Assembly (NCBI GenBank): GCA_963580455.1
Contig: OY756963.1
Coordinates: 13,969,555-14,033,554 of the forward strand
DNA from: Euonymus europaeus
Lineage: Eukaryota > Streptophyta > Magnoliopsida > Celastrales > Celastraceae
Reading direction: 5' to 3'
DNA: 64,000 nucleotides
Below are positions 19,791 to 33,019 of the stretch, piece after piece; within the stretch, counting starts at the first letter, position 1; each line of letters opens with the position of its first letter. The notes beneath the pieces are model-generated. The model saw only the letters and a program-made list of their open reading frames with translations, was not told the origin of the DNA and did not search any database. The translations under genes were made by a program, and so were the position numbers.

Positions 19791-22340
19791 AGCTTTCTAA
19801 ATTATTTCAATGACAAAATACTAACTTTCTATGACAAATGAACAAAATCGTTAAAAGCTCCTCCAAAGAGAGATTTGAGCAACTTCGGACCATCAAAGTT
19901 GATCGGTGTACACTTTTTAATGCTCTTCTATGTCAAATTTTACGAGAATAAGCTTCCAAGATTATTTCGATGCCAAAACCCCAACTTTCTATGACACGTG
20001 GAGAAAGCCGTTAAAAGCTCCTCCACAGAGAGAGTTGAGCAACTTCGGACCATCAAAGTTGCTCGGTGCACACTTTTTATTGTTTTCCTATGTCAAATTT
20101 TATGAGTATAAGCTTTCTAGATTATTTCGATGCAAAACCACAACTTTCTTTGACAAATGAACAAAATTGTTAAAAGCTCTTCCATAGAGAGAGTAGAGCA
20201 ACTTCGGACCGTCAAAGTTGCTCGGTGTATACTTTTTAATGTTCTTCTATGTCAAATTTTACGAGTCTAAACTTTGTAAATTATTTCGATGATAAAACAC
20301 AAACTTTGTATGACAAATGGAAAAATTGTTAAAAGCTCCACCATAGAGAGAGTTACACAACGTCGTACTATCAAAGTTGCTCATTGTGTACATTTTAATG
20401 TTCTTCTATGACAAATTTTACGAGTATAAGCTTCTTGGATTATTTCCATGCCAAAATCTTAAGTATCTATGACAAAGGGACAAAATTGTTAAAAGCTCCT
20501 CCATAGAGAGAGTTGAGCAACTTCAGACCGTCAAAGTAGCTCGGTGTATACTTTTTAATGTTCTTTTATGTCAAATTTTACGAGTATAAGCTTTCTAAAT
20601 TATTTTGTTGATAAAAGACAAACTTTCTATGAAAAATGGAATAATTATTAAAAGCTCCACCATAGAGAGAGTTACACAACGTCGTACCATCAAAGTTGCT
20701 CGGTGTGCACATTTTAATGTTTTTCTATGTCAAATTTTACAAGTATAAGCTTCCTAGATTATTTCGATGCCAAAATCTCAACTTTCTATGACAAATAGAC
20801 AAAATTGTTAAAAGCTCCTCCATAGAGAGAGTTGAGCAACTTCAGACCATCAAAGTTGCTCGGTGTACACTTTTTATTGTTCTTCTATATTAAAATTTTT
20901 GATTATAAGCTTCCTAGATTATTTCGATGCCAAAATCCTAAGTTTCTATGACAAATGGACAAAATTGTTAAAAGCTCCTCCATAGAGAGAGTTGAGCAAC
21001 TTCGGATCATCAAAGTTGCTCGGAGTATACTTTTTAATGTTCTTCTATATCAAATTTTACGAGTATAAGCTTTCTAAATTATTTCAATGACAAAATACTA
21101 ACTTTCTATGACAAATGAACAAAATCGTTAAAAGCTCCTCCAAAGAGAGATTTGAGCAACTTCGGACCATCAAAGTTGATCGGTGTACACTTTTTAATGC
21201 TCTTCTATGTCAAATTTTACGAGAATAAGCTTCCAAGATTATTTCGATGCCAAAACCCCAACTTTCTATGACACGTGGAGAAAGCCGTTAAAAGCTCCTC
21301 CACAGAGAGAGTTGAGGAACTTCGGACCATCAAAGTTGCTCGGTGCACACTTTTTATTGTTTTCCTATGTCAAATTTTATGAGTATAAGCTTTCTAGATT
21401 ATTTCGATGCAAAACCACAACTTTCTTTGACAAATGAACAAAATTGTTAAAAGCTCTTCCATAGAGAGAGTAGAGCAACTTCGGACCGTCAAAGTTGCTC
21501 GGTGTATACTTTTTAATGTTCTTCTATGTCAAATTTTACGAGTCTAAACTTTGTAAATTATTTCGATGATAAAACACAAACTTTGTATGACAAATGGAAA
21601 AATTGTTAAAAGCTCCACCATAGAGAGAGTTACACAACGTCGTACTATCAAAGTTGCTCATTGTGTACATTTTAATGTTCTTCTATGACAAATTTTACGA
21701 GTATAAGCTTCCTGGATTATTTCCATGCCAAAATCTTAAGTATCTATGACAAAGGGACAAAATTGTTAAAAGCTCCTCCATAGAGAGAGTTGAGCAACTT
21801 CAGACCGTCAAAGTAGCTCGGTGTATACTTTTTAATGTTCTTTTATGTCAAATTTTACGAGTATAAGCTTTCTAAATAATTTTGTTGAAAAAACACAAAT
21901 TTTCTATGAAAAATGGAAAAATTGTTAAAAGCTCCACCATAGAGAGAGTTACACAACGTCGTACCATCAAAGTTGCTCGGTGTGCACATTTTAATGTTAT
22001 TCTATGTCAAATTTTACGAGTATAAGCTTCCTAGATTATTTCGATGCCAAAATCCCAAGTTTCTATGACAAATGGACAAAATTGTTAAAAGCTCCTCCAT
22101 AGAGAGAGTTGAGCAACTTCAGACCATCAAAGTTGCTCGGTGTACACTTTTTATTGTTCTTCTATATTAAAATTTTTGATTATAAACTTCCTAGATTATT
22201 TCGATGCCAAAATCCTAAGTTTCTATGACAAATGGACAAAATTGTTAAAAGCTCCTCCATAGAGAGAGTTGAGCAACTTCGGATCGTCAAAGTTGCTCGG
22301 AGTATACTTTTTAATGTTCTTCTATGTCGAATTTTACGAG
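19791..22340 (+). repeat. Eight-monomer higher-order repeat, two copies (1277 bp)
   Basis: Variant monomers at 19930 recur at 21207 in the same order, an offset of 1277 bp (eight monomers with small deletions). Private variants shared by both copies include TTTGTAAATTATTTCG and the GTTTTCCTATG form. The second copy runs into the 12,459-bp duplication block. Confidence 0.8.
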
Positions 22341-23958
22341 TATAAGCTTTCTAAATTATTTCAATGACAAACTACTAACTTTCTATGACAAATGAACAAA
22401 ATCGTTAAAAGCTCCTCCAAAGAGAGATTTGAGCAACTTCGGACCATCAAAGTTGATCGGTGTACACTTTTTAATGCTCTTCTATGTCAAATTTTACGAG
22501 TATAAGCTTCCAAGATTATTTCGATGCAAAACCCCAACTTTCTATGACACGTGGACAAAGCCGTTAAAAGCTCCTCTATAGAGAGAGTTGAGCAACTTCG
22601 GACCATGAAAGTTGCTCGGTGCACACTTTTTATTGTTCTCCTATGTCAAATTTTATGAGTATAAGCTTTCTACATTATTTCGATGCAAAACCACAACTTT
22701 CTTTGACAAATGGACAAAATTGTTAAAAGTTCCTCCATAGAGAGAGTTGAGCAATTCCAAGCCAACAAAGTTGCTCGGTGTACAAATTTTATTGTTCTCC
22801 TATGTCAAATTTTACGAGTATAAGCTCCATTCATTATTTCGATGCCGAAAACCGAACTTTGTATGGCAAACAGACAAAACCGTTAAAAGCTCCCCCATGG
22901 ATGGAGTTGAGAAATTTCGCACCATCAAAGTTGCTCGGTGTACGCTTTTTATTGTTCTACTAAGTCAAATTTTACGAGTATAAGCTTCCAAGATTATTTC
23001 GATGCCAAAACTTTAACTTTCTATGACAAATCGACAAAACCCGTTAAAAGCTCCTCCATAGAGAGAGTTGATCAACTTCGAAGCATCAAAGTTGCTCGTT
23101 GTACACTTTTTAATGTTCTTCTATGTCAAATTTTACGAGTATAAGCTTCCTAGATTATTTCGATGACAAAACACTAACTTTCTATGACAAATGGACAAAG
23201 CCATTAAAGGGTTCTTTACAGAGAGAGTTGATCAACTTCGGACCATAAAAGTTGCTCGGTGTACACTTTTTAATGTTCTTCTATGTCAAATTTTACTAGT
23301 ATAAGCTTCCAAGATTATTTCGATGCAAAACCACAACTTTCTATGACACGTGGACAAAGCCGTTAAAAGCTCCTCCATAGAGAGAGTTGAGCAACTTCGG
23401 ACCATGAAAGTTGCTCGGTGCACACTTTTTATTGTTCTCCTATGTCAAATTTTATGAGTATAAGCTTTCTAGATTATTTCGATGCAAAACCGCAACTTTC
23501 TTTGACAAATGGACAAAATTGTTAAAAGTTCCTCCATAGAGAGAGTTGAGCAATTCCAAGCCAACAAAGTTGCTCGGTGTACAAATTTTATTAATCTCCT
23601 ATGTCAAATTTTACGAGTATAAGCTCCATTCATTATTTCGATGTCGAAAACCGAACTTTGTATGGCAAACAGACAAAACCGTTAAAAGCTCCCCCATGGA
23701 TGGAGTTGAGAAATTTCGCACCATCAAAGTTGCTCGGTGTACGCTTTTTATTGTTCTACTAAGTCAAATTTTACGAGTATAAGCTTCCAAGATTATTTCG
23801 ATGCCAAAACATTAACTTTCTATGACAAATCGACAAAACCCGTTAAAAGCTCCTCCATAGAGAGAGTTGATCAACTTCGAAGCATCAAAGTTGCTCGTTG
23901 TACACTTTTTAATGTTCTTCTATGTCAAATTTTACGAGTATAAGCTTCCTAGATTATT
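20560..23958 (+). repeat. 3.4-kb satellite block duplicated at 33020-36417 (offset 12,459 bp)
   Basis: Marker monomers at 21207, 22747, 22938 and 23546 recur at 33666, 35206, 35397 and 36005, all exactly 12,459 bp away. On the right the match ends where 23959 continues CGATGACAAAACACTAAC while 36418 continues CATGCCAAAATCTTAAG. On the left it fades near 20560. Within the block a five-monomer unit (799 bp) is itself duplicated (22747 and 23546). Confidence 0.8.
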
Positions 23959-25640
23959 TCGATGACAAAACACTAACTTTCTATGACAAATGGACAAAGC
24001 CATTAAAAGGTTCTTTACAGAGAGAGTTGATCAATTTCGGACCATAAAAGTTGCTCGGTGTACACTTTTTAATGTTCTTCTATGTCAAATTTTACGAGTA
24101 TAAGCTGCTAGATTATTTCGATGAGAAAATACTAACTTTTTATGACAAATGGACAAAGCCGTTAAAAGCTCTTCCATAGAGAGAGTTGATCAACTTCGGA
24201 CCATAAAAGTTGCCCAGTGTACACTTTTTAATGTTCTTCTATGTTAAATTTTACGAGTATAACATCCTAGATTATTTCGAGGACAAAACACTAACTTTTT
24301 ATGATAAATGGACAAAGCCGTTAAAAGCTCCTCCATAGAGAGAATTGACCAACTTCGGACCATGAAAGTTGTTCGTTGCAGACTTTATATTGTTCTTCAG
24401 CGTCAAAGTTTACGAGTATAAGCTTCCAAGATTATTTCGATGCCATAATATCAACTTTCTATGACAAATGGACAAAACCGTTAAAAGCACCTCCATAGAG
24501 AGAGTTGAGCACCTTCGGACCATCAAAGTTGCTCGATGTACACTTTTTATTGTTCTTCCATGTCAAATTTTATGAGTACAAGCTTTCTAGATTATTTCGA
24601 TGCCAAAATCCCAAGTTTGTAGGACAAATGGACAAAATTGTAAAAAGTTCCTCCATAGAGAGAGTTGAGCAAATTCAGACCATCAAAGTTTCTCCGTGTA
24701 CACTTTTTAAGTTTCTTCTATGTCAAATTTTATAAGTACAAGCTTCCTAAATTATTTCGATGCCAAAATCCCAAGTTTCTATGACAAATGGACAAAATTG
24801 TTAAAAGCTCCTCGATAGAGAGAGTTGAGCAAATTCAGACCATCAAAGTTGCTCGGTTTACACTTTTTAATGTTCTTCTATGTCAAATTTTACGAGTATA
24901 AGCTTCCTAGATTATTTCGATGCCAAAATCCCAAGTTTCTATGACAAATGGACAAAAGCCTTTAAAAGCTCCTCCATAGAGAAAGTTGAGCAACTTCAGA
25001 CTTTCAAAGTTGCTCGGTCTACACTTTTTATTGTTCTTCTATGTCAAATTTTTTGATTATAAGCTTCGTAGATTATTTCCATGCCAAAATCCTAAGTTTC
25101 TACGACAAATGGACAAAATTGTTAAAAGCTCCTCCATAGACAGAGTTGAGCAACTTCGGACCGTCAAAGTTGCTCGGTGTATACTTTTTATTGTTCTTCT
25201 ATGTCAAATTTTACAAGTATAAGCTTTCTAAATTATTTCGATGATAAAACACAAACTTTCTATGACAAATGGAAAAATTGTTAAAAGCTCCACCATAGAG
25301 AGAGTTACACAACGTCGTACCATCAAAGTTGCTCGGTTTGCACATTTTAATGTTCTTCTATGTCAAATTTTACGAGTATAAGCTTCCTAGATTATTTCCA
25401 TGGCAAAATCTGAAGTTTCTATGACAAATGGACAAAATTGTTAAAAGCTCCTCCATAGAGTGAGTTAAGCAACTTCGGACCGTCAAAGTTGCTCGGTGTA
25501 TACTTTTTAATGTTCTTTTATGTCAAATTTTAAGAGTATAAGCTTTCTAAATTATTTTTTTGATAAAACATAAACTTTCTATGACAAATGAAAAAATTGT
25601 TAAAAGCTCCACCATAGAGAGAGTTACACAACGTCGTACC
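23540..25640 (+). repeat. 2.1-kb satellite block duplicated at 39352-41452 (offset 15,812 bp)
   Basis: Marker monomers at 23737, 24505 and 24986 recur at 39549, 40317 and 40798, each 15,812 bp away. Both copies carry rare monomers such as the AGACTTTATATTG form and the TTTCTCCGTG form. The ends are approximate. Confidence 0.75.
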
Positions 25641-26800
25641 ATCAAAGTTGCTCGGTTTGCACATTTTAATGTTCTTCTATGTCAAATTTTATGAGTATAA
25701 GCTTTCTAGATTATTTCCATGCCAAAATCTGAAGTTTCTATGACAAATGGACAAAATTGTTAAAAGCTCCACCATAGAGAGAGTTACACAACGTCGTACC
25801 ATCAAAGTTGCTCGGTTTGCACATTTTAATGTTCTTCTATGTCAAATTTTACGAGTATAAGCTTTCTAGATTATTTCCATGCCAAAATCTGAAGTTTCTA
25901 TGACAAATGGACAAAAGCCTTTAAAAGCTCCTCCATAGAGAAAGTTGAGCAACTTCAGACTTTCAAAGTTGCTCGGTCTACACTTTTTATTGTTCTTCTA
26001 TGTCAAATTTTTTGATTATAAGCTTCGTAGATTATTTCCATGCCAAAATCCTAAGTTTCTACGACAAATGGACAAAATTGTTAAAAGCTCCTCCATAGAC
26101 AGAGTTGAGCAACTTCGGACCGTCAAAGTTGCTCGGTGTATACTTTTTATTGTTCTTCTATGTCAAATTTTACAAGTATAAGCTTTCTAAATTATTTCGA
26201 TGATAAAACACAAGCTTTCTATGACAAATGGAAAAATTGTTAAAAGCTCCACCATAGAGAGAGTTACACAATGTCGTACCATCAAAGTTGCTCGGTTTGC
26301 ACATTTTAATGTTCTTCTATGTCAAATTTTACGAGTATAAGCTTCCTAGATTATTTCCATGGCAAAATCTGAAGTTTCTATGACAAATGGACAAAATTGT
26401 TAAAAGCTCCTCCATAGAGTGAGTTGAGCAACTTCGGACCGTCAAAGTTGCTCGGTGTATACTTTTTAATGTTCTTTTATGTCAAATTTTAAGAGTATAA
26501 GCTTTCTAAATTATTTTTTTGATAAAACATAAACTTTCTATGACAAATGAAAAAATTGTTAAAAGCTCCACCATAGAGAGAGTTACACAACGTCGTACCA
26601 TCAAAGTTGCTCGGTTTGCACATTTTAATGTTCTTCTATGTCAAATTTCATGAGTATAAGCTTTCTAGATTATTTCCATGCCAAAATCTGAAGTTTCTAT
26701 GACAAATGGACAAAATTGTTAAAAGCTCCACCATAGAGAGAGTTACACAACGTCGTACCATCAAAGTTGCTCGGTTTGCACATTTTAATGTTCTTCTATG
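24880..26800 (+). repeat. Six-monomer higher-order repeat, two copies (959 bp)
   Basis: The monomers at 24986 recur at 25945 with the same private variants (GCTTCGTAGATTATTTCC and ACAAGTATAAGC). The two copies are nearly identical over six monomers, so this duplication is recent. Confidence 0.8.
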
Positions 26801-27779
26801 TCAAATTTTACGAGTATAAGCTTCCTAGATTATTTCCATGCCAAAATCTGAAGTTTCTACGACAAATGGACAAAATTGTTAAAAGCTCCTCCATAGAAAG
26901 AGTTGAGCAACTTCGGACCGTCAAAGTTGCTCGGTGTATACTTTTTAATGTTCTTCTATGTCAAATTTTACCAGTATAAGCTTTCTAAATTATTTCGATG
27001 ATAAAACACAAACTTTCTATGAAAAATGGAAAAATTTTTAAAAGCTCCACCATAGAGAGAGTTACACAACGTCGTACCATCAAAGTTGCTCGGTTTGCAC
27101 ATTTTAATGTTCTTCTATGTCAAATTTTACGAGTATAAGCTTTCTAGATTATTTCCATGCCAAAATCTGAAGTTTCTACGACAAATGGAAAAAATTGTTA
27201 AAAGCTCCTCCATAGAGTGAGTTGAGCAACTTCGGACCGTCAAAGTTGCTCGGTGTATACTTTTTAATGTTCTTTTATGTCAAATTTTAAGAGTATAAGC
27301 TTTCGAAAATATTTTTTTGATAAAACATAAACTTTCTATGGCAAATGAAAAAATTGTTAAAAGCTCCACCATAGAGAGAGTTACAAAATGTCGTACCATC
27401 AAAGTTGCTCGGTGTGCACATTTTAATGTTCTTCTATGTCAAATTTTACGAGTATAAGCTTCCTAGATTATTTCGGTGCCAAAATCTGAAGTTTCTATGA
27501 CAAATGGAAAAAATTGTTAAAAGCTCCTCCATAGAGTGAGTTGAGCAACTTCGGACCGTCAAAGTTGCTCGGTGTATACTTTTTAATGTTCTTTTATGTC
27601 AAATTTTAAGAGTATAAGCTTTCTAAATTATTTTTTTGATAAAACATAAACTTTCTATGACAAATGAAAAAATTGTTAAAAGCTCCACCATAGAGAGAGT
27701 TACACAACGTCGTACCATCAAAGTTGCTCGGTGTGCACATTTTAATGTTCTTCTATGTCAAATTTTACGAGTATAAGCT

Positions 27780-30700
27780 TCCAAGATTATTTCGATGCCA
27801 AAACCTCAACTTTCTATGACACGTGGACAAAGCCGTTAAAAGCTCCTCCATAGAGAGAGTTGAGCAACTTCGGACCATGAAAGTTGCTCGGTGCACACTT
27901 TTTATTGTTCTCCTATGTCAAATTTTATGAGTATAAGCTTTTTAGATTATTTCGATGCAAAACCACAACTTTCTTTGACAAATGGACAAAATTGTTAAAA
28001 GTTCCTCCATAGAGAGAGTTGAGCAATTCCAAGCCAACAAAGTTGCTCGGTGTACAAATTTTATTGTTCTCCTATGTCAAATTTTACGAGTATAAGCTCC
28101 ATTCATTATTTCGATGCCGAAAACCGAACTTTGTATGTCAAACAGACAAAACAGTTAAAAGCTCCCCCACGGATGGAGTTGAGAAATTTCGCACCATCAA
28201 AGTTGCTCGGTGTACGCTTTTTATTGTTCTACTAAGTCAAATTTTACGAGTATAAGCTTCCAAGATTATTTCGATGCCAAAACTTTAACTTTCTATGACA
28301 AATCGACAAAACCCGTTAAAAGCTCCTCCATAGAGAGAGTTGATCAACTTCGAAGCATCAAAGTTGCTCGTTGTACACTTTTTAATGTTCTTCTATGTCA
28401 AATTTTACGAGTATAAGCTTCCTAGATTATTTCGATGACAAAATCACAAGTTTCTATGACAAATGGACAAAATTGTTAAAAGCTCCTCGATAGAGAGAGT
28501 TAAGCAACTTCGGACCATCAAAGTTGCTCGGTGTATACTTTTTAATGTTCCTCTATTTCAAATTTTACGAGTATAAGCTTCCAAGATTATTTCGATGACA
28601 AAATCACAAGTTTCTATGACAAATGGACAAAATTGTTAAAAGCTCCTCGATAGAGAGAGTTAAGCAACTTCGGACCATCAAAGTTGCTCGGTGTATACTT
28701 TTTAATGTTCTTCTATGTCAAATTTTACCAGTTTAAGCTTTCTAAATTATTTTGATGATAAAACACAAACTTTCTATGACAAATGGAAAAATTGTTAAGA
28801 GCTCCACCATAGAGAGAGTTACACAACGTCGTACCATCAAAGTTGCTCGGTTTGCACATTTTAATGTTCTTCTATGTCAAATTTTACGAGTATAAGCTTT
28901 CTAGATTATTTCCATGCCAAAATCTGAAGTTTCTATGACAAATGGACAAAATTGTTAAAAGCTCCTCCATAGAGTGAGTTGAGCAACTTCGGACCGTCAA
29001 AGTTGCTCGGTGTATACTTTTTAATGTTCTTTTATGTCAAATTTTAAGAGTATAAGCTTTCTAAATTATTTTTTTGATAAAACATAAACTTTCTATGACA
29101 AATGAAAAAAATGTTAAAAGCTCCACCATAGAGAGAGTTACACAACGTCGTACCATCAAAGTTGCTCGGTGTGCACATTTTAATGTTCTTCTATGTCAAA
29201 TTTTACGAGTATAAGCTTCCAAGATTATTTCGATGCCAAAACCTCAACTTTCTATGACACGTGGACAAAGCCGTTAAAAGCTCCTCCATAGAGAGAGTTG
29301 AGCAACTTCGGACCATGAAAGTTGCTCGGTGCACACTTTTTATTGTTCTCCTATGTCAAATTTTATGAGTATAAGCTTTTTAGATTATTTCGATGCAAAA
29401 CCACAACTTTCTTTGACAAATGGACAAAATTGTTAGAAGTTCCTCCATAGAGAGAGTTGAGCAATTCCAAGCCAACAAAGTTGCTCGGTGTACAAATTTT
29501 ATTGCTCTCCTATGTCAAATTTTACGAGTATAAGCTCCATTCATTATTTCGATGCCGAAAATCGAACTTTGTATGGCAAACAGACAAAACAGTTAAAAGC
29601 TCCCCCATGAATGGAGTTGAGAAATTTCGCACCATCAAAGTTGCTCGGTGTACGCTTTTTATTGTTCTACTAAATCAAATTTTACGAGTATAAGCTTCCA
29701 AGATTATTTCGATGCCAAAACTTTAACTTTCTATGACAAATCGACAAAACCCGTTAAAAGCTCCTCCATAGAGAGAGTTGATCAACTTCGAAGCATCAAA
29801 GTTGCTCGTTGTACACTTTTTAATGTTCTTCTATGTCAAATTTTACGAGTATAAGCTTCCTAGATTATTTCGATGACAAAATCACAAGTTTCTATGACAA
29901 AAGGACAAAATTGTTAAAAGCTCCTCGATAGAGAGAGTTAAGCAACTTCGGACCATCAAAGTTGCTCGGTGTATACTTTTTAATGTTCCTCTATTTCAAA
30001 TTTTACGAGTATAAGCTTCCAAGATTATTTCGATGACAAAATCACAAGTTTCTATGACAAATGGACAAAATTGTTAAAAGCTCCTCGATAGAGAGAGTTA
30101 AGCATCTTCGGACCATCAAAGTTGCTCGGTGTATACTTTTTAATGTTCTTCTATGTCAAATTTTACCAGTTTAAGCTTTCTAAATTATTTTGATGACAAA
30201 ACACAAACTTTCTATGACAAATGGAAAAATTGTTAAAAGCTCCACCATAGAGAGAGTTACACAACGTCGTACCATCAAAGTTGCTCGGTTTGCACATTTT
30301 AATGTTCTTCTATGTCAAATTTTACGAGTATAAGCTTTCTAGATTATTTCCATGCCAAAATCTGAAGTTTCTATGACAAATGGACAAAATTGTTAAAAGC
30401 TCTTCCATAGAGTGAGTTGAGCAACTTCGGACCGTCAAAGTTGCTCGGTGTATACTTTTTAATGTTCTTTTATGTCAAATTTTAAGAGTATAAGCTTTCT
30501 AAAATATTTTTTTGATAAAACATAAACTTTCTATGACAAATGAAAAAATTGTTAAAAGCTCCACCATAGAGAGAGTTACAAAATGTCGTACCATCAAATT
30601 TGCTCGGTGTGCACATTTTAATGTTCTTCTATGTCAAATTTTACGAGTATAAGCTTCCTAGATTATTTCGATGCCAAAACCTCAACTTTCTATGACACGT

Positions 30701-32093
30701 GGACAAAGCCGTTAAAAGCTCCTCCATAGAGAGAGTTGAGCAACTTCGGACCATGAAAGTTGCTCGGTGCACACTTTTTATTGTTCTCCTATGTCAAATT
30801 TTATGAGTATAAGCTTTTTAGATTATTTCGATGCAAAACCACAACTTTCTTTGACAAATGGACAAAATTGTTAGAAGTTCCTCCATAGAGAGAGTTGAGC
30901 AATTCCAAGCCAACAAAGTTGCTCGGTGTACAAATTTTATTGCTCTCCTATGTCAAATTTTACGAGTATAAGCTCCATTCATTATTTCGATGCCGAAAAT
31001 CGAACTTTGTATGGCAAACAGACAAAACAGTTAAAAGCTCCCCCATGAATGGAGTTGAGAAATTTCGCACCATCAAAGTTGCTCGGTGTACGCTTTTTAT
31101 TGTTCTACTAAATCAAATTTTACGAGTATAAGCTTCCAAGATTATTTCGATGCCAAAACTTTAACTTTCTATGACAAATCGACAAAACCCGTTAAAAGCT
31201 CCTCCATAGAGAGAGTTGATCAACTTCGAAGCATCAAAGTTGCTCGTTGTACACTTTTTAATGTTCTTCTATGTCAAATTTTACGAGTATAAGCTTCCTA
31301 GATTATTTCGATGACAAAATCACAAGTTTCTATGACAAAAGGACAAAATTGTTAAAAGCTCCTCGATAGAGAGAGTTAAGCAACTTCGGACCATCAAAGT
31401 TGCTCGGTGTATACTTTTTAATGTTCCTCTATTTCAAATTTTACGAGTATAAGCTTCCAAGATTATTTCGATGACAAAATCACAAGTTTCTATGACAAAT
31501 GGACAAAATTGTTAAAAGCTCCTCGATAGAGAGAGTTAAGCATCTTCGGACCATCAAAGTTGCTCGGTGTATACTTTTTAATGTTCTTCTATGTCAAATT
31601 TTACCAGTTTAAGCTTTCTAAATTATTTTGATGACAAAACACAAACTTTCTATGACAAATGGAAAAATTGTTAAAAGCTCCACCATAGAGAGAGTTACAC
31701 AACGTCGTACCATCAAAGTTGCTCGGTTTGCACATTTTAATGTTCTTCTATGTCAAATTTTACGAGTATAAGCTTTCTAGATTATTTCCATGCCAAAATC
31801 TGAAGTTTCTATGACAAATGGACAAAATTGTTAAAAGCTCTTCCATAGAGTGAGTTGAGCAACTTCGGACCGTCAAAGTTGCTCGGTGTATACTTTTTAA
31901 TGTTCTTTTATGTCAAATTTTAAGAGTATAAGCTTTCTAAAATATTTTTTTGATAAAACATAAACTTTCTATGACAAATGAAAAAATTGTTAAAAGCTCC
32001 ACCATAGAGAGAGTTACAAAATGTCGTACCATCAAATTTGCTCGGTGTGCACATTTTAATGTTCTTCTATGTCAAATTTTACGAGTATAAGCT
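27780..32093 (+). repeat. Nine-monomer higher-order repeat, three tandem copies (1438 bp)
   Basis: The copies begin near 27780, 29218 and 30656. Marker monomers at 28019, 29457 and 30895 are exactly 1438 bp apart. Copies two and three share variants absent from copy one (TTAGAAGTTCC, CCATGAATGGAG, ACTAAATCAAAT, CATCAAATTTGC). They therefore arose by a later duplication. The order of events is visible in the sequence: the nine-monomer unit formed first, then one copy duplicated again. Confidence 0.85.
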
Positions 32094-33019
32094 TCCTAGA
32101 TTATTTCGGTGCCAAAATCTGAAGTTTCTATGACAAATGGACAAAATTGTTAAAAGCTCCTCCATAGAGTGAGTTGAGCAACTTCGGACCGTCAAAGTTG
32201 CTCGGTGTATACTTTTTAATGTTCTTTTATGTCTAATTTTAAGAGTATAAGCTTTCTAAATTATTTTTTTGATAAAACATAAACTTTCTATGACAAATGA
32301 AAAAATTTTTAAAAGCTCCACCATAGAGAGAGTTACACAACGTCGTACCATCAAAGTTGCTCGGTGTGCACATTTTAATGTTCTTCTATGTCAAATTTTA
32401 CGAGTATAAGCTTCCAAGATTATTTCGATGCCAAAACCTCAACTTTCTATGACACGTGGACAAAGCCGTTAAAAGCTCCTCCATAGAGAGAGTTGAGCAA
32501 CTTCGGACCATGAAAGTTGCTCGGTGCACACTTTTTATTGTTCTCCTATGTCAAATTTTATAAGTATAAGCTTTCTTGATTATTTCGATGCAAAACCATA
32601 ACTTTCTTTGACAAATGGACAAAATTGTTAAAAGCTCCTCCATAGAGAGAGTTGAGCAACTTCGGACCGTCAAAGTTGCTCGGTGTATACTTTTTAATGT
32701 TCTTCTATGTCAAATTTTACGAGTATAAACTTTCTAAATTATTTTGATGATAAAACACAAACTTTGTATGACAAATGGAAAAATCGTTAAAAGCTCCACC
32801 ATAGAGAGAGTTACATAACGTCGTACCATCAAAGTTGCTCGGTGTGCACATTTTAATGTTCTTGTATGTCAAATTTTACGAGTATAAGCTTCCTAGATTA
32901 TTTCCATGCCAAAATCTTAAGTTTCTATGACGAATGGACAAAATTGTTAAAAGCTAATCCATAGAGAGAGTTGAGCAACTTCGGACCGTCAAAGTTGCTG
33001 GGTGTATACTTTTTAATGT

